Shown piece by piece: positions 43,201 through 54,537 of a DNA stretch of 61,730 nt. How positions within the stretch are numbered: position 1 is the first letter of the stretch; each line of letters begins with the position of its first letter. The position numbers and the translations under genes were made by a program. Source of the DNA: Globomyces pollinis-pini. Taxonomy: Eukaryota; Chytridiomycota; Chytridiomycetes; Rhizophydiales; Globomycetaceae. The stretch lies in the NCBI GenBank assembly GCA_025399215.1, contig MU621176.1:1-61730 (forward strand), read 5' to 3'. The notes under the pieces are model-generated. The model had not been told where the DNA came from, searched no databases, and saw nothing but the letters and a program-made list of their open reading frames with translations.

Positions 43201-46200
43201 CCTTAACTCGTTTTGTTGCTTGGATGAATGGTATAAGCGTTTACCAGCCTTCTATGCATAGTAACTATTCTTCTGCGGACTTTGATGATGATTTGCGAGT
43301 TATTTTGCGGCGATCTGGCTATCAAGGAGAGAAAATATGTTTCATTCTTGACCAATCCAACATATTAGAAACTACATTCCTGGAGAGAATTAATACTTTA
43401 TTAGCGAACTCTGAAATACCGGGTCTGTTTGAAGGTGATGATTTCAGTTCTTTGATGTCAAGTTGTAAGGAAGCTTCTCAGAGGGAAGGGTTCATGTTTG
43501 AAACTCATGAAGAGCTATATAAGTGGTTTACCACACAGGTTGCCAGAAATTTACATGTCGTCTTCACAATGAACCCCCCAAACGGAACTACCAACACTTC
43601 AACAACCAGTCCAGCACTATTCAACCGATGTGTTTTAAATTGGATGGGAGACTGGGACTACCAAGCATTCTATCAGGTAGCGAACGAGTATACATCTTTG
43701 ATTGATCTTGATAATGCTGAATTTAAGTGTCCATCTACTTTTCAACCGATTTTTGAAAGTTTAGAGCATCCATTATCATATAGGTATGCTTTATGCTAAT
43801 TTATTGTTAGAGACATTGTCCTAGATTTCTTTATCTATTGTCATCGTACCACCTGTGACCTGACAGAAACTTTGAAAAAACAATTTCGTATAGCATTTAT
43901 TACCCCACGTCAGTTCATTGATTTTGTGGCACTATTTACAAAGATCTATCAAGAAAAGAGATCCGAGGTGGAAGAGAGACAAAAACACTTGATAGTGGGG
44001 CTTGAAAGGTAACACATTTTTTATTTATAGTAGGTTGCGAGAAACCTTTGAAAAGGTGGAGGAGTTAAAATCGAGCCTGGACTTCAAAAACACGGAGCTG
44101 GAGTCAAAGAGTGCTCAAGCTAATGCTAAATTGAAAAAAATGGTCGATGATCAACAGCAAGCTGAAAATAGTCGAGCCGCCTCAGTGTCTATGCAACAAG
44201 CTTTATCTCAAAAAAATATTCAGATTGCAAAGAGAAAGGACGAAGTGCTCGTGGAACTGGCCCTTGCTGAACCAGCAGTAATAGAAGCTCAGCAAAGTGT
44301 TAGCAGCATAAAGCGACAGCATCTGACCGAGGTTAGAGCGATGGGCAATCCTCCGAGTGTAATTAAATTAGCAATGGAGTCTGTTTGTATTCTACTAGGC
44401 TATAAAGTTGAATCGTGGAAGAATGTTCAAGTCATATTACGAAGAGACGATTTTATTTCCAGGTATTTAAATTGCAGTGTTAAAAGTAGTATTGTGAATT
44501 ATGATACTTCATCTCTAACTCAGCGTTTACGGGACGAAATTTCAAGTAATTACCTTAACGATCCGAGTTATACTTTTGAAACAATTGATAGAGCTAGTAA
44601 AGCATGTGGTCCATTAGGTATTAAAAGTAACTAACCGATAGCTAAATGGGTAATGGCCCAAGTTCAATATTCTGCAATATTAGAACGGGTGGGACCATTG
44701 AGAGACGAAGTAAAGCAGCTAGAAGAAAGTGCTTTTGACACAGAAAAGAAGGCAACCGAGACAAACAAAATGATAGACGAATTGGAAGAACGAATTAGCA
44801 TATACAAAGAAGAGTACGCGGCTTTAATTAGTGAAGTCCAAACTTTAAAGACTGAGATGGAGGCAGTTAAAGTTAGGGTGTCGCGATCAATGCATGTGTT
44901 GGATAATTTGTCGTCAGAAAAGTCGAGATGGAGTGAATCTAAAGAATCTTTTGCTGCGCAAATGGATACTTTAGTGGGTGATGTTTTACTTGCAAGCGCA
45001 TTTACCGCATATGTAGGGTATTTCGATCAAAATAACAGACAAAATTTACTTAACTTATGGAAAAATCGTTTGGAAGAATCAAAAATTTCCTATCAGAAGA
45101 AACTTTCATTGCCAGAATATTTGAGTAGTGCAGAAGAGCGTAGTCAGTGGGTGAATAATCATCTTCCAGATGATAAGCTATGTATAGAAAATGCAGTTAT
45201 GATATCTAAAAAACAGCGTTACCCATTACTTATAGATCCTGCAGGACAGGCATTATCCTTCCTTCAGTCTTTTTACAAATCCCGAAGCATTGTAACGACA
45301 AGTTTCAGAGACATATCTTTTCTGAAGAGTTTGGAAAGTGCCCTAAGGTTTGGAAATCCAATTATTATTCAAGATGTGGAGGACTATAATCCGATTCTCA
45401 ATACGGTATTGAATAAAGAATTGAAAAGAAGTGGTGGTCGAAACCTAATCAAGCTAGGGAAGAAAGAAATAGACTTTTCTTCATCATTTGAACTCTTTCT
45501 TTTCACTAAAAATCCAAACTTAGCATTCACACCAGATATATCCAGCAGAGTCACTTTTATCAATTTCACCATCACACCTGCCAGTTTAACTATACAATGT
45601 TTGGATAAGTTTTTAAAAGTCGATAGGCCAGATATTGATAAGAAGCGAAAGGATTTGCTAAAATTACAGGGTGAATTCCAACTACGCCTCCATTTCCTTG
45701 AAAGAGCTCTACTCAATTCACTTAACGAAACTGATGGGAATATAATGGACGATGAAAATGCTATGCGTACTCTGGAGGTGCTAAAAGAGGAAGCCACAGA
45801 TATTTTACTGAAAGTTGCTGAAACAGATAAAATATTAGTTGAAGTTGATACTGTAACCGATTTGTATCAACCATTGGCACAAAAATCTTCTGCGATATAT
45901 TTCTGCATAGAGCAATTAGAAAAGCTAGAATTATTTTATCAATTTTCATTGGAATACTATTTTCAACTCTTTGAAAAAGTGCTGGATTTGAAGCAATCGT
46001 CAAATCGTATTGCTGACTTGGAAAATTATTTGTTCCTGGAAATCTATGAGAAAATATCGGTGTCTTTAAGACAAGAAGATCTTATGGTATTCGCATTACT
46101 ATTAGCACAGATTAAAGCCGAGAATGGTGACACAGTCGGAGAATGGACCTTTTTGTTCCAATCCCATGTTTCAATTTCCGATCGTGGGAATGATTGGGCT

Positions 46201-48364
46201 GGGCTACAGAAGATATTGGATAGCAAGAATGTTGATGCCATTTATAGATTATCGAAATTAAAGTCCTTTTCCACATTAGTAGATGAAATTGTTGCTCAGC
46301 CGCAAATTTTCCGAAAGTTTATAAATAGTGACGAAACTAGTACTCTTTTCAGTGAAATGTCATCCATTTCTTCAATTAGTAACTTGATCACTGACTGATA
46401 TTATAGATTTTCAAAAACCAATTAACAGACTGTTACTGCTGAACTGTATATACACAAGCGATGTGACAAAGTTCCTACTCCCATTCTTAAAAGATGTTTT
46501 AGGGGACTCGTTTTCGTTACATCCGTTAGACAATAAGCTATCAGAGTCCATCTCGACTGATATCGAAGTATTTAGACCTGTTATTTTATGCAGCGATAAA
46601 GGCTATGATGTGAGTCGTAGAGTTGAAACATTATCTGCATCTTTATCGAAAACTATTTTAGCAGTCGCAATGGGATCAGCGGAGGGAGTTCAACAGGCTG
46701 ACTCTGCTATAGCTCAAGGTATACGAACAGGGTGCTGGGTGTTGATAAAGAACGCACATCTGGATATTCCATGGCTGGTAGCGCTTGAAAAACGACTATT
46801 GACTATAAAGTCAACAACGTTCAAACTTTTTATAACCGTTGAAATACACCCTAGGATCCCTGTAAACCTACTACGAGCTTGCAAAATTCTAACTTTCGAA
46901 CCACCTGTTGGTATCCGATCCAGTGTCCTTGAATCTGTTCGTCTAGTTCCTAAAATACCTTCAATGCTGCAACCAGTTGAAAAGGGGCGGGTACTGTTTA
47001 TGTTAGCCTGGTTACACGGAATTATAATCGAGAGAACAAGATATTTGCCGATTGGATGGACAAAAAAATATGACTTCAATGACTCTGATTTTGAATTGGC
47101 TGCAGCCCTAATCAATGTGTGGTTTGACCGAGTGAGTCAAAATAAGTCTAATATTGATCCTAAAAATATACCTTGGAATGCATTGACAAGTTTAATATCC
47201 CAAACTGTATATGGTGGAAAAATCAACTCACTTGTCGATCAACGCTTGCTAGAACACCTTGTATCAAGTGCATTCCACCCCGGTATTTATGATATAGACT
47301 TTGCCTTGGCCAAAAATCCAGATGAAAGCTTGTTGATACTACCAGATGTTATCGGTATGGAAAAATTTGCTGGTTGGGTGAGCACCCTTCCAGAGAATCA
47401 ACCCCCAACTTGGATAGGCTTAGCATCTACTTCTGATGACTTACTTACAAGCATCAACAGTAATTTAATTTGATTTATATTAGGTTCTTCGTTATTTAAA
47501 AAGCTTAGAAAATTTGTGGATGGCTCTCAAGATAGTTCAACATTAGTTGAAACTGAATGGACGAATGTGATTAAAAAACAAATTGCCGAATGGGAGAACG
47601 CTTTGCCAAATGTAAACCAACTTCAAGAATTGACAATTAGGACATGAAATGGGAGTTTGAACCCAATTCCCCAATGGAAAAATTTTTCCATGGTGAATTC
47701 CGTAAAGGAAAAACAGTGGTGGGCAAGATTTTATTAGATTTGAAGTTCCTGAACAGCATTCTTGATGGATTACAAGGTCATACCAACTATTCTCGCCTGC
47801 TTTTGTCCCAGATTCGTGCAGGTAAACAAGGCGGTCTAATATTTAGGTATAACACCATCAAAATGGATTACGTACACCGTACCCACCAACATAACTTGCG
47901 GTGGATTTATTGCTGATCTATCATTGCGACTCAATTTCATTCTGAAGGTCTCTGAAGCTACAGATTTTCAAAAAGTTCCAGTTTGGTTGGGTGGTCTATT
48001 TGACCCACAAGCGTTTTTCACAGCAACTAGACAAACAACTGCTAAACTCACATCTTCATCACTCGAGAGTTTGAAAATGTCTGCGGTGCTTGGGGAACCA
48101 CCGAAGAATGTTCATGGATTTAAATTAACCGGATTGAAATTATATGGAGCCAATATCACGTCTGGAAGTCTAAAAGCAACTGATGAAGCAAAAGAGGTGG
48201 AAATACCGCTTTCGTTTTTCTGGACATCTAATCAAGACAAAAATAGCGGAGTCGATGTACCAGTGTATATAAATTACACCAGAAGTCATGTATTATTCCA
48301 CGTAAACCTTGATACCGATAAAAAGGAAGAAGTTATCAAAAGGTCTGTTGCTATCATCGCGTAA
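34212..48364 (+). CDS. DYNC1H1: cytoplasmic dynein-1 heavy chain
   Basis: 25 exons with 24 introns of 24-33 nt join in one frame of 13,500 nt (4499 aa). Tail region [18 protein letters not shown] at about residue 165. AAA1 P-loop GPAGTGKTESVK at about 1834, split by a 27-nt intron, with [10 protein letters not shown] and [15 protein letters not shown]2 [11 protein letters not shown] (about 2128), AAA3 GPPGSGKT (about 2491) and AAA4 GISGSGKST (about 2832) all keep P-loop Lys. Stalk coiled coils flank a microtubule-binding domain with [16 protein letters not shown] (about 3203). AAA5, AAA6 and the C-terminal domain follow. The AAA1 sequence and tail match the cytoplasmic-1 class, not axonemal or IFT dynein. 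It drives minus-end-directed transport and nuclear/spindle positioning. An in-frame ATG at 34095 would add 39 residues. The largest exon is 37425-40064. Exon boundaries: 34212-34395, 34422-34534, 34568-34691, 34722-34931, 34958-35316, 35343-35805, 35835-36196, 36221-36715, 36746-36949, 36978-37085, 37111-37280, 37306-37393, 37425-40064, 40092-40227, 40256-40387, 40417-40834, 40865-42149, 42174-43783, 43811-44008, 44034-44617, 44642-46378, 46407-47459, 47484-47611, 47641-47821, 47847-48364. Confidence 0.97.
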
Positions 48365-48422
48365 ACTTCACACTCAATATATTGCATACTTTAAAAAAAG
48401 CTTTTCAGATTTGTATTGAAAA

Positions 48423-49514
48423 TTAGACTAATAGTGCCAACACAGTAAGAGCGGCTCCTAAAAATGTACTTCTTTGATTTTTCTTTCCACTGCTGATAAC
48501 TTTATAGCTTTGAATTAACGTTGGATGTGATTCAGAATATTTTGTAGTTGAAGTTGGTATGTAATTTGCAGCATTCTGTTCGGCATACAAGTATGACGAT
48601 GGGGTTTTGACTGGTCCACCATAAGCGGTGAGGTTTGGTAGATTCTGATTGTATCCAGGAGTGGTGGCACAAGGAGTGGTAGTTACGATTGGTAATTGGG
48701 TTGTATACACGCCTTCGGTACAAGGAGATGTAACAATTGGTAATTGAGTTGTGTAGATTGGTGTTGATGTGCAGGGCGTAGTGCTTAACTCTGCCAACTG
48801 AGTTTGATAGATTGGAGTGGTGAGAATTGGAATTTCAGAGTATGGTTCAGTCACAATTGGCAATTGTGTGGTATAGATTGAAGTTTCAGTACAAGGAGTA
48901 GTTGTGAGTTCCGGAAGTTGGGTATTATATTGGGTAGGGGTTATCAATGGAAGTTGAGTTGTGTAAATCGGAACTTCGGCACAAGGAGTTGTGGTCAATT
49001 CTGGTAATTGAATGGTACCGTAAGTTTGATACGCTGGTGTTTCGCTGTATGGGATGGTAGATACAACAGGGAGTTGGGTCGTGTAGACTGGAGTCGGTGT
49101 TTCGGTATATGGTATGGTAGATACGATAGGAAGTTGAGTGGTATAGACTGGGGTCTCGGTACAAGGAGTTGTAGGGAGGATTGGTAACTGTGTGGTATAT
49201 TGTGAAGTCACAACTGGGAGCTGAGTGGTGTATACTGGTGTCTCTGCGCATGGAGTGGTGGTGACAATAGGTAATTGAGTGATGTACACTGGGGTAGGCA
49301 TTGCAGTGTTATAGTAAGGGCTACTTACTAGATCAGGTAATTGCGTAAAATGGATTGGTATATCAGGTTCACATTCATCCAAATTCAAGTATTCTGGTTC
49401 TTCTGAAGCAACTTTTGATTCTCGTTTCTTCACACTATCTTTACTTCTCGAATATCTTCCAAAATGCGGTTTTGCAAGTACATTAGAGACTAGAATAATG
49501 TGAGCTAATTTCAT
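48423..49514 (-). CDS. repeat-rich surface protein with signal peptide and GPI-type C-terminus (QLP/TTPC repeats)
   Basis: Single exon, 363 aa. The N-terminal signal peptide is MKLAHIILVSNVLA, followed by a charged region of about 40 residues. About 12 imperfect repeats of 20-28 residues follow, built on P.YTTQLPIVTTTPC.E, each usually with one Cys. The C-terminus has SYKVISSGKKNQ followed by a 13-residue hydrophobic tail (FLGAALTVLALLV) ending at the stop, the usual form of a GPI-addition signal with a Ser/Gly cleavage site. Pro/Thr/Tyr richness suggests O-glycosylation and an extended rod. It is probably a wall or spore-coat protein. It lies tail to tail with the dynein gene, 58 nt apart. 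No known domain. Confidence 0.75.
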   Translation of the reverse strand: MKLAHIILVSNVLAKPHFGRYSRSKDSVKKRESKVASEEPEYLNLDECEPDIPIHFTQLPDLVSSPYYNTAMPTPVYITQLPIVTTTPCAETPVYTTQLPVVTSQYTTQLPILPTTPCTETPVYTTQLPIVSTIPYTETPTPVYTTQLPVVSTIPYSETPAYQTYGTIQLPELTTTPCAEVPIYTTQLPLITPTQYNTQLPELTTTPCTETSIYTTQLPIVTEPYSEIPILTTPIYQTQLAELSTTPCTSTPIYTTQLPIVTSPCTEGVYTTQLPIVTTTPCATTPGYNQNLPNLTAYGGPVKTPSSYLYAEQNAANYIPTSTTKYSESHPTLIQSYKVISSGKKNQRSTFLGAALTVLALLV

Positions 49515-49683
49515 TTTTAGATAAATCTTATAATGTATGGATGCAATCTATTTAAACTTACCTTGGTGGCAAACGTGGAACCAAATTCTAACCCATTTGG
49601 GTCCGAATTCCAGAATACACCACAATGTCCACATTCAAAAAACAATAAAGTGAAATACATGGTTTTCAAAAAGATTCAGTTTA

Positions 49684-50637
49684 TTAAGCTAAGAAAAATG
49701 CAAGTCCTACAACGATACTGATTACCATTCTATCAGTATTTGAAGTTGCACCACTATTAATCAGATTGTACTTTTCATTTGTGTTATTGTAAGGAATAGG
49801 ATTAGGTCTTGCAACAGCGGTCATGGACGCAGCTGCAGCTTTGTATAAACCAGTGGGTGGGATTTGTGTGTTCTTCAATGTTTCGTACGGTAACGTATCT
49901 TTGAGAGTACTTGTAATCACCAATGGAGCCTTCTTTGGTCTATAACCTTTGGGACATACTGGTTGTTTGTAGGTAGGTAAAAAAGTCTCGGCTGAATACG
50001 CTGGTGTTGGTAAAAATGTCTCAACAGGATATGCTGGTGTAAGAGATTTTGGTAGAAAAGTTTCGGCAGCATAAACTGGCTGATGTGAAGTTGGTTCAAT
50101 GATAGGCTGGAAAGTCTCATAGACTTCATACACACCTACTGGAGTGGTAATTACAGGTTCACTTGTTGAAAAAACATCAGCCTTGTAACCATGCATAATT
50201 GGGCTAACGGTAATCGGTAGTTCTTGTTGGTATCCATACGTAGGAGTTATCAATGGTAAAGCAGTAGTGTAAATGTTAATAGTTTCTACTGGAATTGTAG
50301 CAATCTTTGATGTGTCACATGGAGTGGTTGGGATAGGTTCATGTTTAACGTAATCGTATACAGGATTTAATGTTGTGAGAATGTACTCTTCAGTAGTTGT
50401 AGGGGTATAAACTTGACCAAGATTTTGTGTAGTATATTCCGTATTCACATACCCACCATAACCGGTACTTGCTGGATTGGAACCATAGTTGTCAGCAATT
50501 GAAGTATAAGTTCGAGAAGATGTCGAATAGTGTCTTGTTGTAGTTTGGTACGTGGTTGATTTTGTAGGTGCTTTACCCCGTTTCTCAAGAGGCAATGATT
50601 CCACAACTAGTAGCAATACCGAGTAAATCGAAAGCAT
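49684..50637 (-). CDS. Pro/Thr/Tyr-rich surface protein with GPI-type C-terminus
   Basis: Single exon, 317 aa. The short hydrophobic N-terminus (MLSIYSVLLLVVESLPLEKR) looks like a signal peptide with a possible KR processing site. The body is Thr/Ser/Tyr/Pro-rich with short repeats such as AYPVETFLPTPAYSAETFLP, and loosely related TTPC and ALPLITPTYGYQ motifs shared with the gene at 48423-49514. The C-terminus has INSGATSNTD followed by RMVISIVVGLAFFLA, fitting a GPI signal. It is less regular than the neighbouring repeat proteins but of the same class. Function is inferred only: a cell-surface or wall component. Confidence 0.7.
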   Translation of the reverse strand: MLSIYSVLLLVVESLPLEKRGKAPTKSTTYQTTTRHYSTSSRTYTSIADNYGSNPASTGYGGYVNTEYTTQNLGQVYTPTTTEEYILTTLNPVYDYVKHEPIPTTPCDTSKIATIPVETINIYTTALPLITPTYGYQQELPITVSPIMHGYKADVFSTSEPVITTPVGVYEVYETFQPIIEPTSHQPVYAAETFLPKSLTPAYPVETFLPTPAYSAETFLPTYKQPVCPKGYRPKKAPLVITSTLKDTLPYETLKNTQIPPTGLYKAAAASMTAVARPNPIPYNNTNEKYNLINSGATSNTDRMVISIVVGLAFFLA

Positions 50638-50830
50638 GATAAAGATTTTAGACCAATTTGGTTATTTTATTGGTTCTCATACCGCCTCTAGTGTCTTGGA
50701 TCTTTGGGTCCACTTCACCCCCATTGGATTCCAAACATTTCCCATTCTCATGATCACTATGAACAACTAAATACCAATTGCTCGTTACAGATTGGTTTAG
50801 AAATATGACTGGATGTACTTTATTTAAAGA

Positions 50831-53004
50831 TTATTGTAAATTGTTCAGTACTGGTTCAAGACAAATATCAATCATTGATTTCACCATTGCATCTAATTCA
50901 GTTCGACCTTGTTCCAAAGAAGAACCTTTGTATTCAGTGTCTATTAATGGTGAGAAAATATAAACAATTTACAATATTTGATCTTTGGTTCAGTACCACT
51001 TGTACGTAATGTCATCAAACAATCATTTGCTAGTCTAATATAAATACAATAGTTAATGAACCTGAAGGTCAACATTTGCGAGGATGCTGATACGGGAAGT
51101 GTTGGTTTGTGATCAGATGTTGAAGAGTCATATCCAATGGTTAAATCTCTCACAGAGACGACCTTTACACCGTTTATTTCTTCTGGATAAGCTAATTTGT
51201 ATGGATAAGAGCCATCCTAACATGAATAAACAAATATATATATACATCTGGTATTGGATTAGCCCCATAACGAATTTTGTCAAAGATAGCGTTAATAACT
51301 TGCTTATCATGGCAGATAAAATATGCATTATTTGACACCCAGTAACCATACCTATTAGTTTAAAGGATGCAAGGAAGATACTTTTCATAGAGCGAAGTCA
51401 AATGTTCATAAACAGTTTTTCCTTGTCCATAAAGATGATTAGCCCATTCGGAAAATACTCCAAGTGCGGATACACCATCCTTATCTCTTACCGCATCATA
51501 ACACATGAATCCAATAGCTTCTTCGAATGCAAAAACCTTCAAGTTAGATCAAACTAAACATTACCGTATTAAATCCCTTTTCTCCTAAATCGATAGCTTT
51601 GTTTCCAAGCCATTTAAATCCAGTGAGGGTTTCATCAAATTTGATACCTTCCACTTTTGCCATTTCTTGCAGCATATGAGATGAAACTGTTGTGGTGACT
51701 AAAGACAGACTTGGATCAAGTACACCTGGCAGGATAAGAAGAGATCTATAAACTTACCATTATTTTTTTCCTTATATGATTGTAGTATAAAACTGGCAAG
51801 AATGACACCAATTTGATTTCCAGTAAAAATGTGCCATTTTCCGCTTCTATTTGGTGAGATATTAATATGATTACGATTTTTGAAATTCAGCAATTGCGAG
51901 TCGATCAGCGTCAGGATCATTCGCTAAAATAATGGCACAGTCATTGCGGGAAGCATTTTCCATGGCAAGAGCCTAAATTGAGTCAAAACTGCAAAAAATT
52001 ACAAGTGCACCTTCACCTTCTTCTGGATTTGGGAATTTGACGGTTGGAAATTCAGGATCTGGGTACATTTGTTCTGGTGTTGGATAGAAATCAATCAAAT
52101 TGAATGCTTTAAAAGAACGTTGAGCAAAACTTAAGCCGACACCGTGCATAGCGGTATAACAAAACTTGACGTTTTGAGTATTGTTTTGGAGACTATTGTT
52201 AGGTGTCAAACACTGTTACCCAAAATGAGACATACTGGCAAGTTTTTCAAAGTATTTATCAATGATGCTGGTTGGATTTGTAACCAATGAACTAGTTTCA
52301 ACAAGTTTATAATCCCATGTCCAAGGAATCAAGTTTTTCCTGAATTATTAGCGCAATTTCTAAAATTTGTGATTTTTATGTGGAGAATAGATAAAGATTA
52401 AGTTACATACATAATTCGGTCGGCAATCTCTTTGTCATGAGGGGAAATGATCTGGCAACCATTTCCAGCATAAACTTTATAACCATTATCTTGTTTTGGA
52501 TTGTGACTGGCAGTAATCATAATACCGCAACCAGCATTAAAATGAGTAACGCCGTAAGGAACCAAAGGAGTGTGAACCAAATCAGGGTAATAATAAACCT
52601 TTACTCCTTTTGCCAAAAAAACAGCAGCAGTTAAACTAAACAAATTAAAAAACAACTATGGCATACCGAGCAAATGAATCAGAATTATGACGATGATCAT
52701 GCCCAATAACTACACCTCGACTTTTGAAATCTGGAATAATTTCCAAGTAATAAGCACATAAACCCTAAAATCAACCAATAAATACAGATACTTGAGAAGC
52801 TTGAATAACAGTCAATTCATTCATTCTGGAATAACCAGACCCCATTTCAGCACGTAAACCAGCAGTTCCAAATGTCAAACGAGAGGATAACAACTTATTC
52901 AAGGATACAGTATCCTTCTCATCTACCAACAGTTTAATATGAGCATTTGTGATTGGATTCTGATCCAATTTCAAGTATTCTTTTGCGATATCGAATAAAT
53001 CCAT
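50831..53004 (-). CDS. PGM2: phosphoglucomutase/phosphopentomutase, PGM2 type
   Basis: Thirteen exons, listed 5' to 3': 52792-53004, 52667-52764, 52411-52635, 52220-52339, 52003-52192, 51875-51972, 51758-51846, 51565-51725, 51382-51536, 51246-51351, 51062-51216, 50973-51034, 50831-50940. They give 593 aa, close to human PGM2 (612). Motifs: RLTFGTAGLRAEMG near the N-terminus; the phosphoserine loop GCGIMITASHNPKQDNGYK; HGVG; the metal-binding NDPDADRLAIAE; the substrate loop EEAIGFM; and the C-terminal LRTSGTEPKIKYY phosphate-binding loop. The enzyme interconverts sugar 1- and 5/6-phosphates, mainly ribose-1-P to ribose-5-P in this subfamily. Eleven introns are 27-32 nt and one (52340-52410) is 71 nt. 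Confidence 0.95.
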
Positions 53005-53263
53005 GACAAATTAATCAAATCAAAAATGAAACAATTTCAAGTCAGAAGGTCACTGAAAAAGGAAGAACCTCAGGTGATTTATCTGGGTGGAGACAGTCCC
53101 ACAAATGATTGTAAGTAAAGTGAATTGGTTGCTAAGTGCAAATACCAGTAGTTTAAATTGCTTGTACAAATACTAGTAGTATAAGATATATGCTAATGAT
53201 TTGATATTAGGTATATCATTGAATTAAAGAAATCGTTTGTTTATCAATCTTTATTTTAAGGTT

Positions 53264-54184
53264 CTAACCCAACAATGCTGCCAACCCAAAGGCTGCTCCA
53301 GCTGCGAACGCATTCATCTTCTTATCATTCGAACCACTGATAACGTTATATCCAGCAACTGGGGCTGCAGTAGCTTCACTGTATCCTGGGGTGTGGATTT
53401 CACCATAAGATGCTGTTGGAGTGTACAAACCAGCAAGATTTTGGTTGTATCCAGGAGTTGGAGTTACGCAAGGAGTGTAGACACCTGGAGCTTTATATTC
53501 ATAACCTGGAGTAGCGGTTGGAAGAACTAAAGCATAACCACTGGCAGTTGGACAAGGAGTGTATAATCCTGCCAAATTTTGACTATAACCAGGAGTTGGT
53601 GAGACACAAGGGGTGTAAACACCAGGAGCTTTGTATTCATAACCAGGAGTAGCAGTTGGAAGAACTAGAGCATACACGGATGCAGTTGGGCATGGGGTAT
53701 AAAGACCAGCCAAATTTTGACTATATCCAGGAGTTGGTGAGACACAAGGAGTATAAACACCTGGGGCTTTGTATTCATAACCTGGAGTAGCAGTTGGAAG
53801 AACTAGATCATAGGCAGGGGTGGCAGTAGGGCAAGGAGTGTACAAACCGGCCAAATTTTGACTATAGCCAGGAGTTGGGGAGACACATGGAGTATAGACA
53901 CCTGGCGCTTTGTATTCGTAACCAGGAGTAGCAGTTGGAAGAACTAGATCATAAGCAGGGGTGGCAGTTGGGCAAGGAGTGTACAAACCAGCCAAATTTT
54001 GACTATAACCAGGAGTTGGTGAGACACAAGGGGTGTAAACACCAGGAGCTTTGTATTCGTAACCAGGAGTAGCAGTTGGCAGAACTAAAGCGTATCCAGG
54101 ATTTGCAGGTGCAGGAGTTTCAACTTTATAATTATCTCTAGCAGCAGAAGCAACAGATAAGGCTAAGGCGAATTTAGAGATCAT
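53264..54184 (-). CDS. tandem-repeat surface protein, TPGY/YTPC family, copy 1
   Basis: Single exon, 306 aa: signal peptide MISKFALALSVASAA, then five near-identical repeats of 47 residues, then YSEATAAPVAGYNVISGSND and a hydrophobic tail (FAAGAAFGLAALLG) typical of GPI anchoring. Each repeat carries PTATPGYEYKAPGVYTPC followed by SPTPGYSQNLAGLYTPC, so two cysteines and several Pro/Tyr per unit. Signal peptide, repeat core and C-terminal module are shared with the gene at 58267-59214. The near identity of repeats at DNA level implies recent expansion by unequal exchange. Likely a cross-linked wall or coat protein; no enzyme domain. Confidence 0.8.
   Translation of the reverse strand: MISKFALALSVASAARDNYKVETPAPANPGYALVLPTATPGYEYKAPGVYTPCVSPTPGYSQNLAGLYTPCPTATPAYDLVLPTATPGYEYKAPGVYTPCVSPTPGYSQNLAGLYTPCPTATPAYDLVLPTATPGYEYKAPGVYTPCVSPTPGYSQNLAGLYTPCPTASVYALVLPTATPGYEYKAPGVYTPCVSPTPGYSQNLAGLYTPCPTASGYALVLPTATPGYEYKAPGVYTPCVTPTPGYNQNLAGLYTPTASYGEIHTPGYSEATAAPVAGYNVISGSNDKKMNAFAAGAAFGLAALLG
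53400..54079 (-). repeat. coding tandem repeat, ~141-bp unit, about five copies
   Basis: In-frame minisatellite inside the surface-protein gene. The middle copies are almost identical; the last copy changes Ser to Thr and is cut short. Confidence 0.85.
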
Positions 54185-54537
54185 TATCAGGTTGAGAGTA
54201 ATTTGAGGTAAATCTGTCAGTTAAATACCTGTTTCCAGCCCCATTTTCGGGTTCAAATGTAATAGAGTGTTTCCCATTGTAGTGGCGAAGATGCATGAAC
54301 CCTCCAACACTCTTGAGATACAAGATACCATTAAAGAGAATCAAAGAGATGTTTACTTTCCAGTCTTTGCATTCATGACATTGAAGATTCTAAATGCTAC
54401 AGATCCATAACTGCATGAATAAACTTCAATTGAAGTAGCAATTGACCTAATAACTAACAAAGATTCAGTCTTTTTTTTAAAGAAGGCAATGCTTTGAGTT
54501 TTAACATGTCAACAATATTTTCATTTTTTGGTCATTC
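54185..54537. other. divergent intergenic region between the repeat protein and the CDK gene
   Basis: No gene, RNA or repeat recognised. It presumably contains both promoters. Confidence 0.45.

Noticed and set aside
47822..47846. 13-nt intron alternative in the dynein gene (from an internal GT)
   Set aside because: The 25-nt intron with a GTAAA donor gives a better match to the dynein consensus.
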